This document shows, in pieces, positions 1 to 7,157 of a stretch of DNA of 64,000 nt (its first letter is position 1; every line of letters starts with the position of its first letter). A program made the position numbers and the translations under genes. Location: the NCBI GenBank assembly GCA_965268675.1, contig OZ254179.1:1240001-1304000 (forward strand), written 5' to 3'. Under the pieces are notes generated by a model. That model did not search any database. It was not told the origin of the DNA and saw only the letters and a program-made list of their open reading frames with translations. The DNA is from AAA044-D11 sp009705075. GTDB taxonomy: Bacteria; Actinomycetota; Actinomycetes; Nanopelagicales; Nanopelagicaceae.

Positions 1-429
1 GGGAAGCAAGAGTTCACAGAGCTAAAGACTGAGCGCTCTAAGCGCACTGTGATGCTTACTGAAACCTCTTTAAAAGCACTAGTAGAACACTTAAAAATAG
101 TTGAGCGGATGCGCCAGGGCTGCCTAGCAAATTGGCAGGATTTAGATCTTGTATTTCCTAGAGAAAATGGAAGCCCTAGATCACCACAAACCGATTATGA
201 CGAATGGCAAAAGGCCCTAAAACTCTGCGGAATAGCCCCTAAAAGGCTTCACGATGCCCGTCATACGGCAGCAACACTGATGTATTCCCAAAGCGTAGGA
301 ATTGAAACTATAAGTAGGGCTTTAGGGCACTCTTCAAGTGCAATTACTTCAAGACTCTATGTTCACTCTGTTGAAGAGCCATTACGAAAAGCAGCTTCAG
401 CTTTGGATGGGATCCTAAACATTTCCTAG
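1..429 (+). CDS. Tyrosine recombinase/integrase, C-terminal part (cut by window edge)
   Basis: Site-specific recombinase of the lambda-integrase family, probably the integrase of the island that follows. The reading frame is open from base 1, so the 5' end lies outside the window and any start codon near 49-52 is only an internal one. Visible catalytic features are the HxxR box (RLHDARH), the conserved GHSS block and the nucleophilic Tyr in LYVHS. The first catalytic Arg and the N-terminal DNA-binding part are upstream and unseen. The lead-in TERSKRTVMLT is typical of phage-type integrases. The gene reads into the island, and no excisionase is recognisable next to it. Nothing suggests inactivation in the visible part. 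Confidence 0.9.
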   Translation, partial: GKQEFTELKTERSKRTVMLTETSLKALVEHLKIVERMRQGCLANWQDLDLVFPRENGSPRSPQTDYDEWQKALKLCGIAPKRLHDARHTAATLMYSQSVGIETISRALGHSSSAITSRLYVHSVEEPLRKAASALDGILNIS

Positions 430-646
430 GGTATGTTCCCTATTTCTAAAACATAGAATAGTCGCGCATAGATTAGTTAGTCTAAGGTTCTATTTCTAAT
501 TGAAACCTGCAGCTTATCTAAGGCGTGTCTCTCCGTTGAGATTTTCAATTTTTGATTACAATAAAACCAATACAGCACAGCCCTATTTCCGCCCTTAGCA
601 CTTCATCTAAAGGATATTTAGATGATTTAGCTAAAGGAGAATAAGA
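430..646. other. Intergenic region between integrase and zinc-finger gene
   Basis: AT-rich 217-bp spacer with no convincing gene. Near its right end an interrupted palindrome (ATCTAAA at 605-611, TTTAGAT at 617-623) sits just upstream of the ribosome binding site of the next gene. It could be an operator or a small mRNA hairpin. A copy of the tRNA 3' end that would mark an attachment site was looked for by eye here and not found. Confidence 0.5.
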
Positions 647-877
647 ATGGCAAAGCACTTATATTCAGTGCGACAAAACCCCCAAACTAAAGAACTGATT
701 TGCAATGAAGAACAGTTCTGTCCGGGTTGCTACAAGAACTTTGGTGATTGGCAGATTCTGGCCGCTCACCGAATAAAAAGACGTAAAGAGCGCAGTTTAT
801 GTTTGGACCCGATACGTGTTGGATTAGTAGCCAAACGAAATATTGCTGATGCAATTGTTTGGTGGTTCGAAGAATGA
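647..877 (+). CDS. Small zinc-finger protein (FDXHR-like)
   Basis: A 76-aa protein of the accessory island. It has one putative zinc site built from CPGC (about residues 25-28), then F and W, a His in AAHR (about 41) and a Cys in LCLDP (about 53). This spacing recalls the small FDXHR-type putative zinc-binding proteins common in actinophages and actinobacterial islands. The start ATG is preceded by a good Shine-Dalgarno (AAAGGAGA). Its stop overlaps the next gene's start by four bases (ATGA), so the two are probably translationally coupled. A DNA- or RNA-binding role is inferred from the fold type only. No other function can be assigned. Confidence 0.7.
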   Translation: MAKHLYSVRQNPQTKELICNEEQFCPGCYKNFGDWQILAAHRIKRRKERSLCLDPIRVGLVAKRNIADAIVWWFEE

Positions 878-1440
878 CAAAAAAGTATGAGCGGAGCAAT
901 GATCCTAGATTGGGGCCTGGCTCCCTTTGGACTGCTATGCCAATTCCTGCGCTTAAAACACTCACTTATGCTGGCGAAGGGCAGGCTAGAGATGTCCTAA
1001 ATGCACTTGTTTTGCATTCAGGCAATGGCACTCCTTATGTATTCCCCACAGTCGAGACGATTCAAAGATTTTCTCGGGTAGGCCCAAATAACATAAAGAA
1101 ATCTATCGATGTCTTAGTCAATTATGGGTTCATAAAGGTTAAGAAGATTCCTAAAGGAAAAGCCTGTCGCCATCAATATGAAATTCTAAGGGCTTGTTAT
1201 CACTACAGTGAATTTAATGAAATAGCCAAGAGATTCATAGTTCCTAAAGGAATTTGCACAACTTGTTGGACCTTAACTTCAAGCCACGAATGGATTGATG
1301 GAGACGCATTTATAAATGATCTCAGAGTCAGAATGTGGTATCACATCAACTGCGGTGGAAGAATCAAGAAACTGACAAAGACTCAAATTCAGGATTTGAA
1401 AAAACGCCGTGAATCGGTCGAAGTTCCTTCGATTTACTAG
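874..1440 (+). CDS. Winged-helix protein with C-terminal CxxC/HxxC motif
   Basis: A 188-aa protein. The chosen ATG overlaps the upstream stop (ATGA); an upstream in-frame TTG at 859 would overlap it further and has no better ribosome site. Residues about 35-95 look like a winged helix-turn-helix of the kind found in phage or plasmid replication initiators and HTH_36-type proteins, with a conserved FPTVETI helix start followed by a LVNYGFIKVKK wing. The C-terminal part has CTTC (about residues 130-133) and HINC (about 160), probably one zinc site. It could be a replication initiator or a regulator of the element. The structured, directly repeated DNA just downstream is compatible with either, but this is inference. 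Confidence 0.65.
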   Translation: MTKKYERSNDPRLGPGSLWTAMPIPALKTLTYAGEGQARDVLNALVLHSGNGTPYVFPTVETIQRFSRVGPNNIKKSIDVLVNYGFIKVKKIPKGKACRHQYEILRACYHYSEFNEIAKRFIVPKGICTTCWTLTSSHEWIDGDAFINDLRVRMWYHINCGGRIKKLTKTQIQDLKKRRESVEVPSIY

Positions 1441-1511
1441 AGGATGAAATTCATATCAGTGCTTTGGGTTTTTTATACAGTCGCCTTAAGGCGACTTCTA
1501 TCAGTCGGTTA

Positions 1512-1530
1512 ACAGTGGTATTTACTTATA
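1512..1530 (+). repeat. 19-bp direct repeat, copy 1
   Basis: Begins ACAGTGGTATTT and is repeated exactly at 1597-1615, 85 bp away. The last two bases also form the first bases of the stem-loop at 1529-1547. Confidence 0.85.
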
Positions 1531-1561
1531 ATCGTTATTAACGATTAACTTAGTAGATCAA

Positions 1562-1584
1562 GGCAGTCGTTTTATACGACTGCC
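1562..1584. repeat. Perfect inverted repeat (9-bp stem, 5-nt loop)
   Basis: GGCAGTCGT pairs with ACGACTGCC around the loop TTTAT. There is no U-run directly after it on either strand, so it is not a typical terminator. The CAGTCG core also appears in the palindrome at 1479-1496, which suggests a shared protein-binding half-site. Confidence 0.8.
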
Positions 1585-1596
1585 AACTGTCTGTAT

Positions 1597-1615
1597 ACAG
1601 TGGTATTTACTTATA
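1597..1615 (+). repeat. 19-bp direct repeat, copy 2
   Basis: Exact match to 1512-1530. Both copies lie between the inverted repeats of the same spacer. Confidence 0.85.
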
Positions 1616-1698
1616 GTCTTTTACAGCGATAGACCTAGGTTCTTACCCACATCTCTAGCCTGAATAACGCAGTTCAATGGGGCGATAGCCCCACACCC

Positions 1699-3462
1699 TT
1701 GGTCTTGTCAGTCAATCAAACTATTCTTATTGCTGTGCCTGGTAATGAGAAAAAGCAACCGCTTTCCGTAACTCATCCTGAGTTAGCGAAGGAATCTAAT
1801 GGTTGGGATCCCTCAAATTTTTTAGCTGGAAGCAATATGAAGCGCTCTTGGAAATGTAAATTTGGACACATATGGGAAGCGGTGATTTCTAACCGAGCTG
1901 GAAAAGGCTATGGCTGCCCAATTTGCTCTGGCCAAAAAATTCTAAAGGGCTTTAATGATTTGCTCACTCTTCAACCAATAATCGCTTCAGAAGCGGAAGG
2001 GTGGGATCCATCAGAGATATCTCAATTTAGCAACCAAAAATTAACTTGGAAATGTGAACGTGGGCATATTTGGGAATCTACTGTTGCAAATAGATCCCGA
2101 AGAGGTGATGGATGTGCAGTTTGTTCTAGCCATAAAACTCAAGTGGGTTTTAATGACTTGGCCACAACGGACCCAGATATTGCAAGTCAAGCATTTGACT
2201 GGGACCCGAGGACTCTAACTAGATATAGCAATAAGAAAGTTGGCTGGATTTGCAAATTTGGCCACACGTGGAAAGCACCCCCAAGTAGCAGAAGCTCTGG
2301 AAGTGGCTGTCCAACTTGTTCCGGAAAAATTATCCTTTCCGGTTTTAATGATTTACGAACACTCAAACCGGAGATAGCGAAACAGGCTGACGGATGGGAT
2401 CCAACTTTGGTGGCTGTATCAAGCAATAAAGTTTTTTCTTGGAAATGTAATCTAGGGCATCGTTGGAGAACTTCAGTTAATGCAAGGGGCCAAGGAAAGG
2501 GTTGTGCAGTTTGTGCAAACCAAAAAGTTTTGAAGGGATTTAACGATTTAGCTTCAACTCATCCCGAGTTGGCCAAAGAAGCATATGGTTGGGATCCTGA
2601 AACAATTACGGCGGGAAGTTCAAAAACTAGCACTAACCAATGGAAATGCGGACTTGGGCACATATGGAAAGCGACAGTTGCATTACGTTCGGCTGGAAGT
2701 GGCTGTCCTGTATGCGCAGGTCAGAAAGCTTGGCCCGGATTTAATGATTTAGCCACAACGCATCCAGAAATTGCAAAGGAATCTCACTTGTGGGATCCGT
2801 CAACTTTGATGGCTGGCAGCAACAAAGTTGTTGATTGGAAATGCGAACTGGGCCATTTATGGAAAGCACGCGTAGCTGAAAGAAAAGGAGGAGGCCGTTG
2901 CCCCATTTGTCTTGGCCAAAGAGTTCTTGTCGGATTCAATGATCTGGCAACAACACATCCTGAGATTGCGAAAGAAGCACATAATTGGAATCCACAAACA
3001 CTTACAGCAGGCTCCGGGCTCAAGCGGAAATTTAAGTGCAACTTTGGTCATATTTGGGAAACGGCAGTGGGTCATCGAACGGGAGAAAAGGCAACTGGGT
3101 GTCCTAGTTGCTCAGAAACTGGATTTAGTCCAAGCAAAGATGGATTTCTTTATTTTCTTGTTCATCACGATTGGGAAATGCTTCAAATCGGAATTACAAA
3201 TGTTCCCGATGACAGATTGAAAAGACACAACAGCCTCGGATGGGAACTTATCGAACTCCGTGGCCCAATGGATGGTCACTTAACGCAACAATGGGAGACA
3301 GCTATTCTTCGAATGCTTAAAGCAAAAGGGGCAGATCTTTCGAATAGCAAAATTGCTGGAAAGTTTGATGGTTACTCGGAAGCTTGGAGTAAGTCCACTT
3401 TTGAAGTGAAATCTATAAAAGAACTGATGAAACTGAATGAAGAGTTTGAAGACTTAGCGTAA
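1699..3462 (+). CDS. Seven-zinc-ribbon protein with C-terminal GIY-YIG-like domain
   Basis: About 587 aa. From about residue 51 to 460 it has seven tandem units of about 62 residues. Each holds W-K-C-x3-GH-x-W, a basic stretch and a closing C-P/A-x-C pair, then a linker such as GFNDLATTHPEIAKEA and WDP. This matches the probable zinc-ribbon domain (DUF4379-like) that occurs in tandem in phage, giant-virus and restriction-associated proteins. The C-terminal 110 residues (GFLYFLV, IGITN, DRLKRHN, QQWETAIL) resemble a divergent GIY-YIG nuclease, with candidate catalytic Arg and Glu. A nucleic-acid-binding nuclease role in the mobile element or in defence is inference. The start is uncertain: TTG 1699 has no clear ribosome site, and GTG 1735 is an alternative. 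Its end overlaps the convergent gene by 9 bp. Confidence 0.8.
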   Translation: MVLSVNQTILIAVPGNEKKQPLSVTHPELAKESNGWDPSNFLAGSNMKRSWKCKFGHIWEAVISNRAGKGYGCPICSGQKILKGFNDLLTLQPIIASEAEGWDPSEISQFSNQKLTWKCERGHIWESTVANRSRRGDGCAVCSSHKTQVGFNDLATTDPDIASQAFDWDPRTLTRYSNKKVGWICKFGHTWKAPPSSRSSGSGCPTCSGKIILSGFNDLRTLKPEIAKQADGWDPTLVAVSSNKVFSWKCNLGHRWRTSVNARGQGKGCAVCANQKVLKGFNDLASTHPELAKEAYGWDPETITAGSSKTSTNQWKCGLGHIWKATVALRSAGSGCPVCAGQKAWPGFNDLATTHPEIAKESHLWDPSTLMAGSNKVVDWKCELGHLWKARVAERKGGGRCPICLGQRVLVGFNDLATTHPEIAKEAHNWNPQTLTAGSGLKRKFKCNFGHIWETAVGHRTGEKATGCPSCSETGFSPSKDGFLYFLVHHDWEMLQIGITNVPDDRLKRHNSLGWELIELRGPMDGHLTQQWETAILRMLKAKGADLSNSKIAGKFDGYSEAWSKSTFEVKSIKELMKLNEEFEDLA

Positions 3463-4392
3463 GCTCGTATCCAATAGATCATTAATCGTATCTAATCCTT
3501 CTTGAATTCTGTCTGAATTACTTGGATAAACAAGCCGCGAAATCACCGGACCCGCCTTTCTTCCTTCAAATAACTCTCGCACTAGTAAGTATCGAGCCGT
3601 GCTTCCCTTTTTGGCTACCTCGCCAAACTCGTCTGGTACCCAAGAATATTTCGCTACCCAAGGATATTTAGATGTGCACAATATTTTGTCTCTGGATATT
3701 TTTGCAGATGCTTTAATTAACCAAGTGCCTTTAACCTTAACTTGCAAATCAAGGGATTTTGGTTTCGAATTCCAGCACGTATAAAGTTTTTGCACAATGC
3801 CAACTACCCATACAGTTTTATTGTCTTTAAGGTATCGGAAATCTGAAGATTTATTTTTCGGCTCGGGGGTTGGTGCTATGGATTGTGTAGCTGGTACGGA
3901 TAATGGAGGTACTTCAATAAATAAATTGAGGTTCAGAATTACTGAATTTTCAAAAGTAGATTTTTGATCTACAATTTTTAATTTAGGTTGATAATTACCT
4001 GGGCTTAACTGCGGAACGTCAAAATTTATTTCATATGTTGGGAATTCAGATAGCAAATTCATAGGAGTCTCCCTTTCAACTAATTCTAAACCCTCACGGT
4101 AACCAGGAATCTGTAAAGAAAATTTGAACTGATTGATTTTTATACTCTCCATTGAAATTCCACATTTTTTCTGCCCCCAAGTGACAGTAATGGCAACTGC
4201 TGGAGTTCTACCCTCTTTTTGTGAATCACTCAGATATTGCGCACGATTAAGATCATAGCCAAGTCGATTATATTTAATGTCATAGATTGATAGGCAGTCT
4301 GCAAAGTTAACCCCTGATGCATAAGTAACACTAGGGAAAAACCCAGTAATCAAGACAAGCATCAATGTAATGAAAGTGAAACGTGATTTCAA
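3454..4392 (-). CDS. Secreted hypothetical protein
   Basis: A 312-aa protein with a classical signal peptide (KSR, hydrophobic run, cleavage near VTYAS, about residue 26). The mature part is beta-rich with scattered cysteines and a short Pro/Thr/Ser linker near residue 170. No family was recognised. It starts at TTG, which overlaps the TGA stop of the upstream gene, so three genes (5092 to 3454) appear to form one leftward operon of exported or membrane proteins. The 3' end overlaps the convergent zinc-ribbon gene by 9 bp. The protein is probably extracellular or wall-associated; its function is unknown. Confidence 0.7.
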   Translation of the reverse strand: MKSRFTFITLMLVLITGFFPSVTYASGVNFADCLSIYDIKYNRLGYDLNRAQYLSDSQKEGRTPAVAITVTWGQKKCGISMESIKINQFKFSLQIPGYREGLELVERETPMNLLSEFPTYEINFDVPQLSPGNYQPKLKIVDQKSTFENSVILNLNLFIEVPPLSVPATQSIAPTPEPKNKSSDFRYLKDNKTVWVVGIVQKLYTCWNSKPKSLDLQVKVKGTWLIKASAKISRDKILCTSKYPWVAKYSWVPDEFGEVAKKGSTARYLLVRELFEGRKAGPVISRLVYPSNSDRIQEGLDTINDLLDTSLR

Positions 4393-4685
4393 AATTTATC
4401 CTCGATGTGAATATTCCCAAATTTATCAATCTTGAGGAATTGCCGCCTACGATTATTTACTCTGCTTAATACCAAGATAATCCAAATAAAGAGCCATAAA
4501 CCGAAGGTAATCAGTGAAAGCAAGAAATGAAGGACGTGTGCAGTTTTTACTCCTAGGCTTAATGTGGCACTGAATTCAGATTGTGCATCAATTCGCCAAC
4601 CTTGAGCAGCCGTCTTAACTATATGGTTTTGAAGTAGGTCCTTACGCTCGCTGTCAGATCTAGGAGTAGTCGATTCCATAATCAT
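4389..4685 (-). CDS. Small membrane protein
   Basis: About 98 aa with a central strongly hydrophobic region (about residues 45-75) that is one long or two short membrane segments (HVLHFLLSLITFGLWLFIWI). It is followed by an Arg-rich cytoplasmic stretch and a small beta-like tail (IDKFGNIHI). The layout (GWRI, long membrane part, RRR, DKFGNI) recalls small actinobacterial and actinophage membrane proteins of unknown function. The start is ambiguous: ATG 4685 makes an ATGA overlap with the upstream stop, while ATG 4679 and GTG 4694 are alternatives. AGGTGGAG at 4689-4696 would serve either ATG. It is the middle gene of the 5092-3454 operon. Confidence 0.65.
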   Translation of the reverse strand: MIMESTTPRSDSERKDLLQNHIVKTAAQGWRIDAQSEFSATLSLGVKTAHVLHFLLSLITFGLWLFIWIILVLSRVNNRRRQFLKIDKFGNIHIEDKF

Positions 4686-5092
4686 TGTCTCCACCTGCTT
4701 CTTGTATCTGTGGCTGAAGTTTTACAGGTGTACTCAACGCCTTTTGCACTTTTGCCAGTTGCTCCATCTGGTGAGCAGAATGCACCGGGTGAGACATATT
4801 CTGAACTTGCACTAGGGGAAGGTGTTGATAGTTCGGTTGGAGTCGAGCTTGGAGTGGGAGTTGAACTAACGGTTGGTGCTGGAGTCTTATTGACTTTATT
4901 AACCGTAATTACAATCTTGCCTTTACTCCAAACGAGCTTTGATCCTTTTTTAACACAAGTAAATTCTTTCCCCCCAGATACTTTAACTTGGCCTTTAGTC
5001 TTACAAACAGCTCCCGCTTTTATCGCGGCGTTTGCTGGTAAGCCAGATATTAAAATGATTGTGCTTAGAGCGAGAACTAGTACCTTCTTCAT
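4682..5092 (-). CDS. Secreted protein with repeated two-Cys motif
   Basis: A 136-aa protein with a signal peptide cleaved near ANAA (about residue 22). The first mature module has AGAVCKTKG, then GGKEFTCVKKG and LVWSKG, i.e. a Cys pair about 17 residues apart followed by L-V-W. A Thr/Pro/Ser-rich linker (about residues 70-95) leads to a second two-Cys module ending in RSRWRQ. The same C-x-YTC-LVW pattern recurs in the secreted protein at 44448-45041, so it looks like a small extracellular module widely used by this organism. The linker would be a plausible O-mannosylation target. The function is unknown. Confidence 0.7.
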   Translation of the reverse strand: MKKVLVLALSTIILISGLPANAAIKAGAVCKTKGQVKVSGGKEFTCVKKGSKLVWSKGKIVITVNKVNKTPAPTVSSTPTPSSTPTELSTPSPSASSEYVSPGAFCSPDGATGKSAKGVEYTCKTSATDTRSRWRQ

Positions 5093-5130
5093 AACCCAAG
5101 TTTAGATTCTTACTGGTAATTATGTAACCT

Positions 5131-5220
5131 ATTTAGCAAATATATTTATCGGGCCTGTATACAACTCGTGAGCGTGAAAGTTAACAACCCAGGGTAGTGC
5201 CAATGGCGGCGAGAGAAGGG
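5131..5220. repeat. Long direct repeat, copy 1 (with degenerate tRNA-like tail)
   Basis: Bases 5131-5190 align without gaps to 5881-5940; I count 52 of 60 identical. The conserved heart includes CCTGTATACAACT and GTTAACAACCC. The following bases (about 5194-5220, GTAGTGCCAATGGC) resemble the D-arm region of the tRNA at 6156-6231 less exactly than copy 2. The repeat lies just upstream of the gene ending at 4682 and just downstream of the gene at 5263-5802. Confidence 0.75.
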
Positions 5221-5262
5221 CCCCAAAGTAAATGACCTAATGCTGGCTAAATGGAGATAATT

Positions 5263-5802
5263 TCAATTTAAAAGCTTTCCTTTAGCCTTTTTGAACTCAT
5301 CTGCATCAATTATTCCTTGTGCGTGCAATTTCTCTAATTGTTCAAGTTGGGTAACCACTGTTTGGTTTGGAATTGAAGTGACAGACTCTGATTTTTTCTC
5401 ACTTTCAGGCTTGAAAAGCAGAACAACAATGACTGTTGGCCAGAAAATGAAACTGAGTATCATAAACGCAACGTATGATCTTCCTGCTTCTTCTGCTTTA
5501 GAGGCAGTGAACCTAGAGAAAAGCCATAGGGCAAATATGGCCGCAGTTAGGCCAGCCCACGCAAATAAGCTGCTTGAGATCATTACGGTATCGCTTTGTG
5601 CATTTTCAGACATTTTATTGCCAATGAAAATTCCAATAGAAATGGGAAAAGTTATAACCGAAGAGATCAAAAATGAATACCTTAATATGGCAATTTTCTT
5701 AAATCCATTTTTATTTCTTTTAATAAATTTCACAAGACCATAAGGAACGGCAATAATGTATACCCAAATAAACAAAGTTAATATCTGGCCCAAAGCTCTC
5801 AT
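5263..5802 (-). CDS. Four-helix membrane protein with C-terminal SHOCT domain
   Basis: About 179 aa with hydrophobic segments near residues 8-25, 40-62, 77-95 and 110-130. It ends in a SHOCT-type short domain: LEKLHAQGIIDADEFKKAK. SHOCT domains are short C-terminal modules thought to mediate oligomerisation. ATG 5802 was chosen because AGGA lies seven bases upstream; TTG 5808 is too close to it. The gene sits alone between the two direct repeats at 5131 and 5881, so gene plus one repeat forms a 750-bp unit. The function is unknown. Confidence 0.7.
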   Translation of the reverse strand: MRALGQILTLFIWVYIIAVPYGLVKFIKRNKNGFKKIAILRYSFLISSVITFPISIGIFIGNKMSENAQSDTVMISSSLFAWAGLTAAIFALWLFSRFTASKAEEAGRSYVAFMILSFIFWPTVIVVLLFKPESEKKSESVTSIPNQTVVTQLEQLEKLHAQGIIDADEFKKAKGKLLN

Positions 5803-6155
5803 TTTCAAATCCTGTCTACTGCAGCCATTTGTTGCTAATAACCAAACTCAGTATATACAGGGATTTTCATTCAGATATCTCTTTAGTAAACATATTTGTC
5901 GCCCCTGTATACAACTTGTGAGCGTGAGAGTTAACAACCCGGGGTCAGTTCTAGTCCAATGGCAGAGACAGAGGAGCGCGAGCTTTGCTCGAGCGCAGAT
6001 GCTCTGAGCTGAGATGCATCGAGGATCAGGGCATCGCCTTCAAATCCTTCACGGCAAATGTGTATGAATTATGTATTAGTTGTAAAAGTAATCTTTAAAA
6101 AGTTATTGGAACGTGAGATGATTTACGCACGAAGTTAAGTAGCAACTACTCACTT
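5803..6155. other. Gene-free stretch at the island edge
   Basis: About 350 bp with no convincing gene; a short open frame at 5756-6007 overlaps the SHOCT gene antisense and has no protein-like features. It holds copy 2 of the long direct repeat (5881-5950), an inverted 24-bp copy of part of the tRNA gene (5952-5975), and GC-richer, partly self-complementary sequence at about 5975-6030. After about 6055 it is AT-rich up to the tRNA 3' end. Confidence 0.6.
5881..5975. repeat. Long direct repeat, copy 2, ending in a tRNA fragment
   Basis: Pairs with 5131-5220 at an offset of exactly 750 bp over its first 60 bases. Bases 5952-5975 are an exact 24-nt copy of tRNA bases 6201-6224 in the opposite orientation, covering the D arm and the start of the anticodon stem. 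A recombination product or a recombination site is plausible. Confidence 0.8.
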
Positions 6156-6231
6156 TGGTGCCCCCGGTCGGACTCGAACCGACACTGGAAGGATTTTAAG
6201 TCCTCTGTCTCTGCCATTGGACTACGGGGGC
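6156..6231 (-). tRNA. tRNA with UAA anticodon (Leu), short variable loop
   Basis: A full cloverleaf can be drawn: acceptor GCCCCCG/CGGGGGC, D stem GTC/GAC, anticodon stem GAGGA/TCCTT with loop CTTAAAA (anticodon TAA), variable region CCAGT, T arm GTCGG-TTCGAGT-CCGAC, and an encoded ACCA end. Leu tRNAs normally have a long class II variable arm, whereas this one has five nucleotides. Its 3' end faces the island, the usual orientation for an integration target. The anticodon assignment is direct; charging with Leu is inference. Confidence 0.88.
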
Positions 6232-6245
6232 CAATTAGGAAAGCG

Positions 6246-7157
6246 TCAGTCTAGTGCCCAAGCCATTCCATCCAAAATATCGGATTCTGATGCAACGAAT
6301 TCAGTTGCTCCGGTCGCAATCATTACTCGAGATAAGACAAGAGATCCAGCTGCTATTACATCTACGCGGCCCGGATGCATATAACCAAGTGCTGCAATTT
6401 CTTCGCGGGACATGAGCGAAAACATTTGTGCAATTTCAATAACTTTTGCGGTGGGGATTCTCGATAAGTGAATCGCGCGGCGGTCGTATTCGCTGAGTCC
6501 AAGTGCAGCGGCGGCAACTGTTGTTGCAGTGCCAGCCACAGCGATTAAAGTTTTAGCTTCCTTTAGCGGAACGATGTATGCAGCCTCTGCGATTGCATCA
6601 TCGATATCGCGAATTGCTTTCTGGATTGCAAGTGGATCTTGTGGCGCCTTGTTTAAGTGGCGCTCGGACATGCGAACACAACCAATATCTACCGACTTTG
6701 CATATGTAACTTCGGTTGTACCGAGGACAAATTCTGTTGATCCGCCCCCGATATCAACTACAAGGTATGGCGATTCGGTATGGACTAAACATTTTGTTGC
6801 CCCAATGAATGAGAGTTCTGCTTCTTCGGTGCCAGGGATTACTTCGGGTTCGATACCAAGAATTTCACGAACGCCATCGATGAAGAGGTCGCGATTACTT
6901 GCATCACGTGTGGCAGAAGTTGCGCAGAATCGAATCTTTTCTACGCCTTTGTTTGCGATTAACTCAGCATACTTTCTAGTTGCAGCAAGTGTGCGCTCGA
7001 TAGCTTCTGGATCAAATTGTCCGGTGGCGTCTACTCCTTGACCAAGGCGGACAATCTCCATTTCGCGAGTGATCTCTTGAAAATTATCACCATTTATATC
7101 GGCGATTAAAAGTCGGATGGAATTTGTTCCACAATCAATTGCTGCGACGCGACTCAT
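6246..7157 (-). CDS. ppx: Exopolyphosphatase / pppGpp phosphohydrolase (Ppx/GppA family)
   Basis: A 303-aa protein of the actin-like ASKHA fold. The phosphate-1 motif AAIDCGTNSIRLLIAD is at residues 5-20, the phosphate-2 region VVDIGGGSTEF at about 135-145, and an adenosine-type motif VAGTATTVAA at about 210. It is expected to release phosphate from polyphosphate chains and/or pppGpp in the cytoplasm. The length is that of the short actinobacterial form, without the C-terminal HD-like domain of E. coli Ppx. Its ATG overlaps the DUF501 stop (ATGA), as usual in the eno-ftsB-DUF501-ppx run of Actinobacteria. Which substrate dominates cannot be told from sequence. Confidence 0.92.
   Translation of the reverse strand: MSRVAAIDCGTNSIRLLIADINGDNFQEITREMEIVRLGQGVDATGQFDPEAIERTLAATRKYAELIANKGVEKIRFCATSATRDASNRDLFIDGVREILGIEPEVIPGTEEAELSFIGATKCLVHTESPYLVVDIGGGSTEFVLGTTEVTYAKSVDIGCVRMSERHLNKAPQDPLAIQKAIRDIDDAIAEAAYIVPLKEAKTLIAVAGTATTVAAAALGLSEYDRRAIHLSRIPTAKVIEIAQMFSLMSREEIAALGYMHPGRVDVIAAGSLVLSRVMIATGATEFVASESDILDGMAWALD

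Larger units (their letters stand above)
1441..1698. other. Structured intergenic region with palindromes and direct repeats
   Basis: A 258-bp spacer packed with symmetry elements: a perfect 18-bp palindrome (1479-1496), an 8-bp stem with 3-nt loop (1529-1547), a 9-bp stem with 5-nt loop (1562-1584), a small GC hairpin (1679-1692), and two exact 19-bp direct repeats (1512-1530 and 1597-1615). No coding region is visible. It might be an origin, a set of recombinase arm sites, or an operator/leader region for the downstream zinc-ribbon gene. Confidence 0.75.

Noticed and set aside
5131..5975. Integron attC array
   Set aside because: Repeats flank a single gene, but the inverse-core and core motifs of attC were not found and the recombinase fragment shows no integron-specific patch in the visible part.
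5756..6007. Plus-strand open frame across the repeat
   Set aside because: It is antisense to the SHOCT gene start, has no ribosome site, and its translation has no protein-like features.
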